Shown here: piece after piece, positions 51,238 to 60,513 of the stretch
Layout: each line of letters opens with the position of its first letter
Numbering within the stretch: the first letter of the stretch is position 1
Source of the DNA: Bacillus sp. OV166
GTDB taxonomy: Bacteria > Bacillota > Bacilli > Bacillales > Cytobacillaceae
DNA length: 64,000 nt
Reading direction: 5' to 3'
Assembly (NCBI RefSeq): GCF_900177675.1
Contig: NZ_FXWM01000001.1
Location: 3,667,001 to 3,731,000 of the forward strand
The notes under the pieces: model-generated
The model's input: only the letters and a program-made list of their open reading frames with translations
The model's database searches: none
Told to the model about the DNA's origin: nothing
Program-made: the position numbers and the translations under genes

Positions 51238-51571
51238 GCAATTCCATCTTGGATAACAAAAAAATGGTACACCTTTATTATTACACAGTTTGTGTCAAAT
51301 GTGGCATTAACGAGATAGATATTTTCATTTCTCTTTTTCCACTAACTTGCCCGGTAGTGGAAAAAGAAAAAAAGGCTGCAGCAGCAACCTGAGTTTCAAT
51401 TATTGCACCCGTGCGTTAGCTCAACAAGCACCAGGTTTTTAATTGAACTCTTCCGTGAACCCTTAGGGGTGGAATTTTGTAGTTTGAATGGATTTATTAT
51501 TCACGGATAAAATATAAAGGTTAAAACTAATCGCTCATTTATTTGCTTAAGGAGAAAAATAGAGGTGCAAA
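51238..51571. other. Intergenic region with a 11-bp inverted repeat
   Basis: TTTTTCCACTA (51334-51344) and TAGTGGAAAAA (51355-51365) are perfect complements, a hairpin without a good T-run. It may end the DinB transcript. No gene is seen in the remaining sequence. Confidence 0.5.
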
Positions 51572-52057
51572 ATGAAGAAATCAAAAATGCTATTAATATT
51601 ACTGTTTGTTCTTCCCTGGCTTTCATTCCCTCTATTAGGTCGGAGAACAATAATTAGATTTTTACCCGCCACTATTTTAATTAGTGTCATCTCAAAAATA
51701 TTATACACGATAGGTAAAAAGCGTAGGTGGTGGTTGTTTTATACAAAAGTAAATCCTAAAATAAGCGGTGACACTGCATTTGTATTTGGTCCTTTCTTTC
51801 TTTCAGCACTCTGGATTCTTAAATTGACATACAGTAGATTTCCTTTGTATCTAATTACAAATATTATAGTTCATATTTTATTTGATGTTTGGGGATTAAA
51901 ACTTTTAAAACGAAAACGAATAGTTACATTAGTCAGAATAAATCCATTCCAGCATTTTTTGTTCCTTCAAATGAGAGCCTTGCTTTTATATAGCTTTCAA
52001 TTATTGTTTGAGAAAATAAGAAAATATAAAAACCCTTTATTGAATAAAATGAACTGA
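51572..52057 (+). CDS. Unknown integral membrane protein
   Basis: A 161-residue basic membrane protein with about four helices (about 5-24, 29-47, 70-90, 94-110) and Arg/Lys-rich loops (GKKRRWWLFYTK, LLKRKRIVT). No motif that I recognise. ATG at 51572 follows AGAGGTG at good spacing. It resembles small hypothetical membrane proteins in Bacillus; no neighbours explain it. The IS3-type remnant begins about 5 bp after its stop. Confidence 0.7.
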   Translation: MKKSKMLLILLFVLPWLSFPLLGRRTIIRFLPATILISVISKILYTIGKKRRWWLFYTKVNPKISGDTAFVFGPFFLSALWILKLTYSRFPLYLITNIIVHILFDVWGLKLLKRKRIVTLVRINPFQHFLFLQMRALLLYSFQLLFEKIRKYKNPLLNKMN

Positions 52058-52061
52058 GACC

Positions 52062-52312
52062 CATAAAATGGACAGTCTAAATAAAGACCGAATATTTTAA
52101 GCTGCTAATAAGTGACTCCGGTATTGTGCCGGAGTCATTTTATTTAGGCTCCATTGATATCCTTTCTAGATCCGATTCGTGTTGTACATTTGGATTCTGT
52201 TCTAGTAGTTTCATTTGAATTTCATTAAAAATAATTTTACTCATTATATGTCCTCCGCTCACATCATTGAGTTTGATTATAAACGGGTTTTTGTGAAATG
52301 GACACAGAAAAA
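52062..52312 (-). mobile_element. Internally deleted IS3-family remnant
   Basis: The minus strand has the first about 34 codons of an IS3-type OrfA (52244-52140; start MSKIIFNEIQMKLLEQNPNV after GGAGGAC). Then comes the last about 20 codons of OrfB (YQWSLNKMTPAQYRSHLLAA, stop at 52097). The middle of both genes is missing, so the element is a non-autonomous deletion derivative. The ends near 52062-52085 (TGGACAGTCTAAATAAAGACC) and about 52290-52312 are likely inverted repeats, only partly similar. Limits are approximate. Confidence 0.75.
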
Positions 52313-52356
52313 CCCGAATAAGGGACTTTTTATAAAGTGTCCATTATTCGGGTTAT
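52309..52356 (-). terminator. Terminator after MltG-like gene
   Basis: AACCCGAATAA (52311-52321) pairs with TTATTCGGGTT (52344-52354), inner GGGAC/GTGTCC, followed on the minus strand by TTTTTC. Confidence 0.88.
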
Positions 52357-52396
52357 AGTTCACGGTAGATACTGTCCGTCTTTGTTTTATAGATGG

Positions 52397-52897
52397 TTAC
52401 TTTTTAAAAATAGTCGCGATGACTTGATCATAGGTCATTTCTGTATCGACTGTGAATGTACCCGGACGCAAATTTTTCTCGACACCTTTTTTCTCTACAT
52501 CTCTTGAGAATTTAAAATCATCAGGTACGATTTTTGCTTTTTCAAGCATTCTACCAACATCGATGCTGGTCATCCCTTGTGTCACTGAAATAACTGCTCG
52601 ATAGACGATCTTTTTGGAATTATTATTGGCTGAAGCTGCTGAAGCTGTTGAAGCAGCTTTTTTGGTTGCCTCTATTGTCTTATCATAGTCTGCCTTCGGT
52701 TGAACAATATACCCAGCTGTTAAAAGCTTATCTTTCATCTCTGCTTCAGTTGGCTGAAGGACTGTTTTCTGCTCGCTTTTGGTAGGTTTGGGAGCTGCTT
52801 TTGTGACTGCAGGATCTTCAGTGAAGTAAACAGCACCACAAATGGTCGAAGCTAGAAGAATTCCGGCCGCAAAGCTGCTCACTACATTAAATTTCAT
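52397..52897 (-). CDS. MltG/YceG N-terminal-like exported or anchored protein
   Basis: A 166-residue protein. One N-terminal membrane helix (about 5-25) is followed by an Ala/Ser/Lys linker and a LysM-like domain of the MltG family (ISVTQGMTSIDVGRMLEKAK, LRPGTFTVDTEMTYDQVIAT). The catalytic glutamate domain of MltG transglycosylases is absent, so it should lack that activity. The ATG at 52897 overlaps the upstream gene by 11 bp. Probably a wall-proximal protein; role not known. Confidence 0.78.
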   Translation of the reverse strand: MKFNVVSSFAAGILLASTICGAVYFTEDPAVTKAAPKPTKSEQKTVLQPTEAEMKDKLLTAGYIVQPKADYDKTIEATKKAASTASAASANNNSKKIVYRAVISVTQGMTSIDVGRMLEKAKIVPDDFKFSRDVEKKGVEKNLRPGTFTVDTEMTYDQVIATIFKK

Positions 52898-53270
52898 TTG
52901 CTATTTTGCTCCTTTCATCCTTTGCTGCTAGATAAGGTGCAAGGAATTGGTTAATTTCACTCTCTGAAACTTGTTTTTTCTGAGCAATAGTCTCAATCGA
53001 ATATTTGCGTTTATATAAATCTAGTACTTCACGCTTAAATATCATTTCTTCTGGAGTCAGTTGAACGCCTGCTTCCTTTGTGACCACTTCTATATCAAGT
53101 TCCAAATTGCGAATTTGCTCGTGCACGTTATTGATATCTTTCATAACAGCCACATGAACCATATCAATTTCCTTATGTTTTTGTTTTTCTAAGTTGCGAT
53201 TCGATATAATTGAAACGATTAGCAACACAGCTGATATCGCAATCAACAGAATTATAGTCCATTCCATCAT
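52887..53270 (-). CDS. Membrane-anchored protein with C-terminal HTH-like segment
   Basis: About 127 residues. A membrane helix (about 4-22), a coiled coil (about 25-85) and a C-terminal HTH-like repeat (EVLDLYKRKYSIETIAQKKQ, then VSESEINQFLAPYL) are seen. This layout resembles SwrB/DUF6115-type proteins of Bacillus, but similarity is weak. ATG at 53270, with AGGAGG 8 nt upstream, is preferred to the longer frame at 53303. It overlaps the MltG-like gene, so the pair is an operon. Confidence 0.72.
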   Translation of the reverse strand: MMEWTIILLIAISAVLLIVSIISNRNLEKQKHKEIDMVHVAVMKDINNVHEQIRNLELDIEVVTKEAGVQLTPEEMIFKREVLDLYKRKYSIETIAQKKQVSESEINQFLAPYLAAKDERSKIANEI

Positions 53271-53412
53271 ATTAGTTTCCTCCTTTTTTACATAGCAATC
53301 CACAATTCCCTATTATACATCCTAAATATAAATATTTCGATTAAAACCGACTAAATGAGACACAAGTCGGATGGATTTGACAAATCGAACCTCCTTTTCT
53401 ATAAAATTACTA

Positions 53413-53457
53413 CACGAAAAAAAGCAATGCAGGTACGAATGCATTACTTTTTTCGTG
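53413..53457 (-). terminator. Terminator after RDD gene
   Basis: CACGAAAAAA and TTTTTTCGTG, with an inner AATGCA/TGCATT stem, 15 bp past the stop. Confidence 0.8.
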
Positions 53458-53472
53458 GTTTTATATTCATCC

Positions 53473-54276
53473 TCACATTTCAAACTCCCATTCATCCTTA
53501 AGAATTAAATAAAGGACAAGAAGAGTGTTTTCTAAATCAAAGGTTTTTTCCCCTTCTGGAACCAGGCCGATTTTCGGAAATAACAGTTCGGCGATTTGTT
53601 CCGTGAGTTGATTTCTTTCCATTAACGGGATTTGCAAAAAACGGCTGGCATATGTACTGACGAGCTTCCAATCCTTAGTTCCCAATGATTTCAGCGTCCA
53701 TTCATCAATAGTGAGATCTTCCTTGGTAAGCTCTCTGTTGTTGATTTCTTCTTCGAGAGGTGATGGTTTCTTATTCCGTTTTGCCTTGCGCTCATGAACG
53801 ACAATCGTCCCAGCGACAAGATCGCCGAGCCGTTTATGTTTAGAATGGAAAAAGATCATAATAATACCTAGAAAATAAGCTGTCGGCAAGGAATCAATGA
53901 TTCGGATCAGATTCCGGATAAAGCTGGAAAGCAACGTGATGCTATGACCGTTTTCCTGAATGACCCGGATTCCCATTAACTTCTTCCCAAGTGTTCTCCC
54001 CCCCGAGAAAAACTCAAACGCAAAAAAGTAGCCCAAATTAACGAGAAACAACATGATAATCGTTATTGCAATAGGCAGTGAATTCCCGATCAAAACAAAT
54101 TCCATTTTTGACATCCCGTCCAGGATGAAAAAAAGAACAATCAAGGACAAAATGTTAAAAGCCATTAATAGTAACTGGTCAATGATAAAGGCTGCAGACC
54201 TGCTGCCTAAACCAGCGATTTGAAACTGAATCGACACGAATTCGGGTGTTTTTATATCTACATGATCTTCATTCAT
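53473..54276 (-). CDS. RDD-family membrane protein
   Basis: A 267-residue protein with the RDD domain in the first half: RSAAFIIDQLLLMAFNILS (about 25-43; RxxAxxxD signature), then GRTLGKKLMGIRV and RNLIRIIDSLP (later helix). The C-terminal 110 residues are a soluble acidic segment. ATG at 54276 after GGGGAAG. It is divergent from the SpoIIM gene with a 114-bp spacer, and belongs with the MoxR/DUF58 cluster often seen together. Confidence 0.85.
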   Translation of the reverse strand: MNEDHVDIKTPEFVSIQFQIAGLGSRSAAFIIDQLLLMAFNILSLIVLFFILDGMSKMEFVLIGNSLPIAITIIMLFLVNLGYFFAFEFFSGGRTLGKKLMGIRVIQENGHSITLLSSFIRNLIRIIDSLPTAYFLGIIMIFFHSKHKRLGDLVAGTIVVHERKAKRNKKPSPLEEEINNRELTKEDLTIDEWTLKSLGTKDWKLVSTYASRFLQIPLMERNQLTEQIAELLFPKIGLVPEGEKTFDLENTLLVLYLILKDEWEFEM

Positions 54277-54390
54277 AAGCTTCCCCCGTCACATGGTTGA
54301 TTATTTCTATTTCTATTTTTCTACAATATTACTATAATAAGGAGAATAAAGACAAAATTAATACATAGCCCCATTAAAGTAGGTGTCAGG

Positions 54391-55362
54391 ATGAATGTTA
54401 AACAATTTGTAAAAATACATCGTGAAGAATGGAAACAGCTCGAACAGTTAATCACAACGATAAGCAAGCACAGAAATAATATAACTGGTGACCGAATCAC
54501 TCAATACCATCGTCTCTATCAAAAGGCGGCCCAACATCTTTCCTACAGTCAAACTTATTTTCCTAATGATGATGTCACCCAATATTTGAACGGACTTGTA
54601 GCTAAATCACATAATCTATTGTATAAAGACCAGGTATCAAGCTTCAAACAAATCCGTCATTTTTTTAGTGAAAAATTTATTGGGCTCTTGTTAGAGCAAT
54701 GGAAATTTGTCATGTTTGCAATGGTCTTATTTATGATTGGTGCTTTGGGAAGCTTTCTTTCAGTCATGAATGACCCTCTGCATATCTATTCCATTCTCCC
54801 AGCGGAAATCGCAAAAGGTGTGGACCCGGAACAACTTGGGAAGAGCCATGATGCGGTGGACTCATCCCTCATGTCGGCAAGCATTATGACAAATAATATC
54901 AAGGTCGCGATCTTTGCTTTTGCCGGTGGTATTACATTTGGGCTTGTGACCGTTTATTTGATGGTCTACAATGGCATCATCATTGGTGCGCTCGCTGCCC
55001 TATTTTGGCATCACAGTAAATCGTATGACTTTTGGGCATTTATTGTTCCCCATGGGATAATTGAGCTTACAGCCATATTTATTGCCGGAGGAGCTGGTCT
55101 TTTAATGGGCTATAAGCTGTTTGTCCCAGGGCAATATTCAAGGAGTTTTCAATTAAAGCAGCAAGCGATGCGCTCCGTTCAACTTCTGCTTGGAACAATT
55201 CCCTTGTTTGTTATTGCTGGCATCATTGAAGGGTTTATCACACCAGCAGATATTTCATTAGAAGCAAAGTATATTGTTGCATTCTTAACGGTAATCGGGT
55301 TGCTCCTTTATATTGTAATTGGAAAGCTAAAACTTACAAAGGTTATAAAAGATTCTGATTGA
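54391..55362 (+). CDS. SpoIIM-family membrane protein
   Basis: A 323-residue membrane protein of the stage II sporulation protein M family, larger than SpoIIM itself. A soluble N-terminal helical part (1-100) precedes about six helices. Segments MTNNIKVAIFAFAGGITFGL and VPHGIIELTAIFIAGGAGLL (about 221-240) are the core SpoIIM-family motifs. ATG at 54391 after AGGTGTCAGG. Its 3' end overlaps that of the convergent DUF58 gene by 20 bp. Role in a MoxR-linked membrane complex is suggested by the cluster; sporulation role is not implied. Confidence 0.88.
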   Translation: MNVKQFVKIHREEWKQLEQLITTISKHRNNITGDRITQYHRLYQKAAQHLSYSQTYFPNDDVTQYLNGLVAKSHNLLYKDQVSSFKQIRHFFSEKFIGLLLEQWKFVMFAMVLFMIGALGSFLSVMNDPLHIYSILPAEIAKGVDPEQLGKSHDAVDSSLMSASIMTNNIKVAIFAFAGGITFGLVTVYLMVYNGIIIGALAALFWHHSKSYDFWAFIVPHGIIELTAIFIAGGAGLLMGYKLFVPGQYSRSFQLKQQAMRSVQLLLGTIPLFVIAGIIEGFITPADISLEAKYIVAFLTVIGLLLYIVIGKLKLTKVIKDSD

Positions 55363-56701
55363 TAGTGTCAATATAATGCGAAACAGCTGTAATCGCCAAC
55401 TTTTCCTCACGGGCCTCTATCATTTGGAGGCCTTGTTTTTCCCATTTGATTTTTTCTCTTTTCTTAACAAGAATTTGCTGCTGTGCAATACTTTTTCGCA
55501 TCGCTGCTTGGACCGTATTCGGCTCCTCTTTGACTCTTCTTAAAAGTGTCTGATCCTCAATCCCAATCATTAAAAATAAATGCCGTTGTCTTAGACGTCT
55601 TAATAGCATAAGAGCACTTTCCTCATGAAGAAAGGTGCGGACATCACTAAATAATAGGAGCAGACTTCGTTTCTTTTGAACCATTTCTAAATATTGCAGG
55701 ATGGCAGCATAATTAGACTCGGCTGCATCCACTTTTAATGAATAGATTGCTTGAAGGATGGTCTGTAGATGGGCGATCCCTTTGGCAGGGGGCACAAAGA
55801 CCTTTATGTCCTTTGAAAAGGCAAGTACCGACACATAATCTCCCTTTTGGAGTGCTGCCGCTGTAACGGTTAATGCCGCTTCTAATGCTTTTTCTAAGCG
55901 ATTCCCCTTCGATAATTCTGCCCCCATCATTCTTCCGCAATCAATTAAGATCGTAATATACTTTCCATGCTCCGGTTCATATTCATTTGTCATCACTTCA
56001 CGAAGCTTCGCTGTTTGGCGCCAGTTGATTTTACGCGGATCATCCCCGACGACATAATTTCTAATCTTGGAAAATTCGCCAACTCCACTGCGCTGTCTTC
56101 GAATCTTTAACCCTTCGTAAACCAAATACTTCTGTGCATTTTCTAAATACTGTTTGGTCTCGGTTAAATCAGGAATGACTTTCACTGTATCCGCTAATTC
56201 AACTGTCATTTGCTTTTCCCACAAACCCAGTAAACTCGCATAACGAAAATATAGCTTATTGATCTCGTATTTTCCCCGCATCAACGCACTCGTACGAAAC
56301 GAAATCTCGACCGTTGATTCCTTAGATATTGATCCAATGATAGGAAACGGCATTTCGAAGGACTGCGGTAAACCATCGACCATTCGGTATGAAAAAGGAT
56401 AAGGAGAGTCATTCTGAACCTCAATCTTTACTGTATATGAAATTCCTCTTTCAAACTCTTCCGCCATCAATCGTTGAAAGAATAGTTGCTTCTTTTTGGG
56501 TGAAAAAAACAAGTCTGTCAGACTTATGAAAAGCACAATGATATTAGTAGTAATAACAAAACCCCAAGAAATTTCCCAAATCGTACCGAGACCTAAACCT
56601 AAAGATAGAATTAGGAAAACAAGTAGTAATCGTTTAGTTGGTAAAATCCCTCTATCTTGGAACAGGAACCGAGCCCACCAGCTCTTCAATAATTTGGTCA
56701 A
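55343..56701 (-). CDS. DUF58 protein (vWA-like, MoxR-associated)
   Basis: A 452-residue protein: two N-terminal helices (about 21-58), a beta-rich segment, then the DUF58 signature GVGEFSKIRNYVVGDDPRKINWRQTAKL (in two parts, GVGEFSKIRNYVVGDD and RKINWRQTAKL). The vWA-like part has YITILIDCGRMMG (MIDAS-like DxGRM, about 244-256). TTG at 56701, 6 nt after GGAGGGAG, is the start, giving a 50-bp overlap with the end of the MoxR gene. Works with MoxR ATPases in an undefined chaperone-like function. Confidence 0.88.
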   Translation of the reverse strand: MTKLLKSWWARFLFQDRGILPTKRLLLVFLILSLGLGLGTIWEISWGFVITTNIIVLFISLTDLFFSPKKKQLFFQRLMAEEFERGISYTVKIEVQNDSPYPFSYRMVDGLPQSFEMPFPIIGSISKESTVEISFRTSALMRGKYEINKLYFRYASLLGLWEKQMTVELADTVKVIPDLTETKQYLENAQKYLVYEGLKIRRQRSGVGEFSKIRNYVVGDDPRKINWRQTAKLREVMTNEYEPEHGKYITILIDCGRMMGAELSKGNRLEKALEAALTVTAAALQKGDYVSVLAFSKDIKVFVPPAKGIAHLQTILQAIYSLKVDAAESNYAAILQYLEMVQKKRSLLLLFSDVRTFLHEESALMLLRRLRQRHLFLMIGIEDQTLLRRVKEEPNTVQAAMRKSIAQQQILVKKREKIKWEKQGLQMIEAREEKLAITAVSHYIDTINQNLL

Positions 56702-57581
56702 CGGTTGCTCCCTCCAATTCTACATGCGGGGATAACTGAATGCGATGGCGCAGGGCCGGTTTGGCGACTATTTTGATATCGTCTGGCGTCACATAATCCC
56801 TTCCTGAAAGGTAGGCCCATGCTTGTGCTGCCTTTCCTATCGATATTCCTGCTCGGGTACTGGCACCAAATCGGATGGCATCTGCATCCCGCGTTTTTCT
56901 GACAATTTTCATCATGTAATCTAATACATTCTCACTAACAGTAACTTTTTCGATTTCTTTTCTAATCCTTAAAAAATCTTCCATATCTAAGATGGGTGAA
57001 ACAACCTTTTCGTTAAAGCTGTTTTCAATTACTTGTTTTAAGACATTTTTCTCTTCCTCATAGCTTGGAAATTCAATTCTCAGTTTAAAAAGGAATCGAT
57101 CCTGCTGTGCTTCTGGAAGCGGGTAGGTACCTTCAAATTCAATCGGATTTTGAGTGGCGACAACAAAAAACACCTCGGGTAACGGATACGTTTCACCTTG
57201 GATCGTCACCTGTTTTTCTTCCATTGCTTCTAAAAGGGCAGCCTGGGTCTTTGCAGGTGTCCGATTTATTTCATCAGCTAAAAGGATATTTGTAAAAATT
57301 GGTCCCTTTAACGTTTGAAAAGTGTTTTCCTTCATATTGTAAATCGTGCTTCCGGTAATATCACTTGGCAATAAGTCAGGTGTGAACTGGATCCGATTAA
57401 AGGTACCTCCTAAAAGATTCGCTAGAGTACGTACCATTTGAGTTTTTCCGGTGCCAGGCACTCCTTCTAGCAAGACATGCCCTCCTGCTAAAATAGCGGA
57501 TAAAAGGAGTCTTAAATTTAGACTCTGACCTAAAATCCTCTCTTCATATTTTTCCAAAAAGGATGTTAATTCTGTTTTCAT
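56652..57581 (-). CDS. MoxR-family AAA+ ATPase
   Basis: A 309-residue AAA+ protein. Walker A GVPGTGKT (about 39-46), Walker B ILLADEINR (about 99-107), sensor FVVATQNPIEFEGTYPLPEA (about 136-155), arginine finger QQDRFLFKL, and the C-terminal sensor-2 domain. ATG at 57581 overlaps the DUF4350 stop (ATGA). A chaperone-like ATPase acting with DUF58 proteins, by family. Its client is not known. Confidence 0.92.
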   Translation of the reverse strand: MKTELTSFLEKYEERILGQSLNLRLLLSAILAGGHVLLEGVPGTGKTQMVRTLANLLGGTFNRIQFTPDLLPSDITGSTIYNMKENTFQTLKGPIFTNILLADEINRTPAKTQAALLEAMEEKQVTIQGETYPLPEVFFVVATQNPIEFEGTYPLPEAQQDRFLFKLRIEFPSYEEEKNVLKQVIENSFNEKVVSPILDMEDFLRIRKEIEKVTVSENVLDYMMKIVRKTRDADAIRFGASTRAGISIGKAAQAWAYLSGRDYVTPDDIKIVAKPALRHRIQLSPHVELEGATVDQIIEELVGSVPVPR

Positions 57582-58699
57582 TCTTCAACCTCTCTCCTTA
57601 ATTGCTCAAGCTTTTTCGACCATAATAAGTATTCCTGTTTTGTGATTTTTTCTTTTTCGAGGATGTTTACTAACCCTATTAGAAAAGGTCTAATTTCATT
57701 TGCAGGCACTTTAGTCCATTTTCTTTCAAAATAACTAGATAAATCATTCCATTCCCGATTATATGGAATTTGCCATCGTTCCTGGAGAAGCAGTTTGACA
57801 TAGTCTGCTTGGATAATGATTGAATCACGATAGCGTTTGCCGCGGAGGAACCAGGCAGCTACCGCTTGGATTCCCTCATCACTAAAACGAACCGACTCTT
57901 CCCTTGGGACGAAAATAGGTCCGAAACGCTTTCCCTTCGACCATAACCAGAGAATCATCAATAGTCCCCCTTGCAAAACCAGGAGTAAAAACCACTTCGG
58001 GTACACATTCAAAAAAGTAGACGCATTTTCTCCACCATGAATGTATTCATCAAACAGAATCTTATCCGTGGACCCTTCATTGATCAGATAGAGAAGAAGT
58101 CGTAAATGGTCTTTTTTTAATAGATCCTCATTTGTCATCCACCCAGGGGTTATCGCCACAATTAAATGACCATTTCCATATGATTGTTTAACTGCAATGG
58201 GACCAGCCTCATCATATATTAATACTTCCTCTTCCTTCTTGGTCTGCAGACGGATGACTGAATCGATTTGAGCACGGTAAGAAGTATGACCTTGAGTGTA
58301 AACCTTCATTGTTTCTTGTGTGTCAACTGATACTGTTTTTAGGTCAAACATCCCTTGTGGATCGTTTTGTAATAACAAGATGGTGTTTCCGGCCTTCATA
58401 AAATTGATATAAGCGTTCATTTCTTCCTTTTCAGGAATAAAAGCAGGTTCAGCCATAACTAGTAATTGGTGGTCAGCTGTTGCTTTTAGTAAATCTGGTG
58501 ATTGACTCCAGATTTCCCCAGCTTTATCTTTTTTTACATATGTATAAAATGCCTTCACACCAGTCGGCGAAGGTGAATCAGTAAGATATGCTGGGAAAAC
58601 TTGCGGTCTAGGCGAATAGCTAAAATAGCTGAAGACTAGAAATAAACTGAGCAGGATCAAAAGCCCGATCCAAGTGCGTATTTTGGAAAGAGATTTCAT
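57578..58699 (-). CDS. DUF4350 membrane protein
   Basis: A 373-residue protein with an N-terminal helix (about 11-27), a long extracytoplasmic DUF4350/GldG-like domain (TGVKAFYTYVKKDK, NTILLLQNDPQGMF), a second helix (FLLLVLQGGLLMILWLW) and a cytosolic C-terminus with RGKRFGP and FSDEGIQAVAAWFLRGKRY. ATG 58699 overlaps the DUF4129 stop. Two helices place the middle outside the cell. Part of the MoxR-linked operon; function unknown. Confidence 0.82.
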   Translation of the reverse strand: MKSLSKIRTWIGLLILLSLFLVFSYFSYSPRPQVFPAYLTDSPSPTGVKAFYTYVKKDKAGEIWSQSPDLLKATADHQLLVMAEPAFIPEKEEMNAYINFMKAGNTILLLQNDPQGMFDLKTVSVDTQETMKVYTQGHTSYRAQIDSVIRLQTKKEEEVLIYDEAGPIAVKQSYGNGHLIVAITPGWMTNEDLLKKDHLRLLLYLINEGSTDKILFDEYIHGGENASTFLNVYPKWFLLLVLQGGLLMILWLWSKGKRFGPIFVPREESVRFSDEGIQAVAAWFLRGKRYRDSIIIQADYVKLLLQERWQIPYNREWNDLSSYFERKWTKVPANEIRPFLIGLVNILEKEKITKQEYLLWSKKLEQLRREVEE

Positions 58700-59334
58700 A
58701 AAATATTTTCCTCCCCTGTTTCGCCAAGTACTTTTCTTCCTTCATAATGAAACTGGGAGTATTCTTCTTTCTGTACGTTGCGTTCCCCATAGGTCACTTC
58801 CTCAAAGAAGTGTGCAAGCTTAAAAAAGAGTTCTGCCTTTTGTGACTCTACTTTTCTTAGTTCATCATAATATTCCCAATTCGTTTTCCAAATTCTAGCC
58901 TCCAGCAATCCCTTTTCATGAAAGTAAAGAAGTAGTGCTAAAAATAAATGGCGGGTGGAAAGTGTATATGCTCCTAACGCCTCTTGTTTTTCTGCCTCTT
59001 CCAGATGTTTTTGATACGTCCAATTTATTTCCTTCATCGATTGAAGCGGCTTTTGTTTGCGAAGGAGCCGAGTTCGGCGAGTATGACGGATGAGAAAAAA
59101 AGTTGATAAAGCTAACAGGAAGATGATAACCACCATGATTGAAATAAGAATCGGACCGGAAGCTCCGCTTGCTGAATCGATGGCAGGAAACAATTTTTCG
59201 AGCTGTGCTGCGATCCAGTCTTTGGCATGATCCCACCATGTTGCAATGATACCCTTTGATTCGTAATAAACTGTGTATTCTTTTGTTTTTAATATTTCCT
59301 CAAGGTCATCGCGTGCCTTGTTTGCATCTAACAT
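58696..59334 (-). CDS. DUF4129 membrane protein
   Basis: About 212 residues: a short N-terminal extracytoplasmic domain, one membrane helix (about 70-90) and a cytosolic DUF4129 domain (LRHLFLALLLYFHEKGLLEARI region, YGERNVQKEEYSQFHYE). DUF4129 also ends transglutaminase-like proteins; here it is alone. The frame opens at GTG 59343, but ATG 59334 after AGGTGATG is preferred. Coupled to DUF4350 by ATGA overlap. Confidence 0.8.
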   Translation of the reverse strand: MLDANKARDDLEEILKTKEYTVYYESKGIIATWWDHAKDWIAAQLEKLFPAIDSASGASGPILISIMVVIIFLLALSTFFLIRHTRRTRLLRKQKPLQSMKEINWTYQKHLEEAEKQEALGAYTLSTRHLFLALLLYFHEKGLLEARIWKTNWEYYDELRKVESQKAELFFKLAHFFEEVTYGERNVQKEEYSQFHYEGRKVLGETGEENIL

Positions 59335-59362
59335 AATCATCACCTAACATAATAGGTTTTTA

Positions 59363-60277
59363 TTAAACAGTCTTATAGTCTTCTAGCATCTCTTTGATAT
59401 CATCCGCATCGTGTCTTGTTTTTAAATCAAGATACATAACCCCATAGCCCACGGAGAAAATCATTGTCGTAACTAGAGTGACGAGGTTTGAAATCAAGGT
59501 TAACAACACACTATTACCTAAAACCATTCCAAACGTTACTTGGACACCAAAGCTGATACTTGAAATAATAAAATAAAACACGATATAGAGACCCATCAAC
59601 ACCCATGTACGCTTCCTTGACAATCTCCAGCTTCTTCCTAAACCAGGTGAATCCTTATCCAGTACGACAGAGCCAAAATAAAAGCTCCAGCGGGTTAATA
59701 ATAGTCCAATTCCAAGGGCAAACCCCAGAAATAGGACAACTCCTAGAAGGATCCCTAAAACCGGATTTACTGTCGTCGCAACCACACCACCGGTGACTCC
59801 GACGATCGCGAGTGGAATAATGATAATCCCCATGGTAATCAGAAAGAATAAGATACTGCTGCCAATCATCGGCCAAAATCGTGAAAAGGCTTGTTTAATT
59901 ACGGAACCGACGGTATATTCTTCATTTTTTCGAACATGATTGATAGTAAATAGGATCGCTGCCTCCGCAACAGGTGCCAAAATGGCACTAATCAAGCCAA
60001 CTACGATTAATCCGATGTCTGCGCTCAAACTGCTGGAATCGAAGGTCCCTGATTCTTCAAAGCTCGTAAGTATTTGCTCAAACCAAGCACCATCGCTGCC
60101 AACCTCTCGAAAAAAGCTGGTTCCAGCCATGAGCTGGAGTATCGCTTGAAGCAAGTAAACCGGTCCCATGAAAATCAGTAAAATCATAAAAAAGTCCTTA
60201 AAGCGATTTTTAGTTAAATGAAAAGTATGATCGAGTATTTCTCCAAAACCTTTTGGGCTAGAAAACTTTTTATCCAC
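59363..60277 (-). CDS. YciC/glycerophosphodiester-phosphodiesterase-like membrane protein
   Basis: A 304-residue protein with about six helices, starting MDKKFSSPKGFGEILDHTFH and containing NRFKDFFMILLIFMGPVYLL, GWSF-like RWSFYFGSVVLDKDSPG and RLSRKRTWVLMGLYIVF. It fits the DUF975/YciC membrane family found at the head of such clusters. GTG at 60277 is 9 nt after AGGAGG. First gene of the five-gene minus-strand operon ending in DUF58. Confidence 0.78.
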   Translation of the reverse strand: MDKKFSSPKGFGEILDHTFHLTKNRFKDFFMILLIFMGPVYLLQAILQLMAGTSFFREVGSDGAWFEQILTSFEESGTFDSSSLSADIGLIVVGLISAILAPVAEAAILFTINHVRKNEEYTVGSVIKQAFSRFWPMIGSSILFFLITMGIIIIPLAIVGVTGGVVATTVNPVLGILLGVVLFLGFALGIGLLLTRWSFYFGSVVLDKDSPGLGRSWRLSRKRTWVLMGLYIVFYFIISSISFGVQVTFGMVLGNSVLLTLISNLVTLVTTMIFSVGYGVMYLDLKTRHDADDIKEMLEDYKTV

Positions 60278-60513
60278 TGGTAATATCCTCCTAGAATAAT
60301 TATCAATAAGAATTATTTTAACATTATTCAGATATATTTAGTGTAAAAAGTTGTCAAAGATCGTAAATTATGGACTGCTTCCAAAGTAATTATACGTAGG
60401 AGATCTGTTTTTCGAATAATATTGTAATTTTTGTCAAAGAATAAATAATGGTTTTGCTTTTTACATATTAGTAAAAGTAAGAAAAAGAGGGACAGAAAGT
60501 TGAGGTATAAAAC

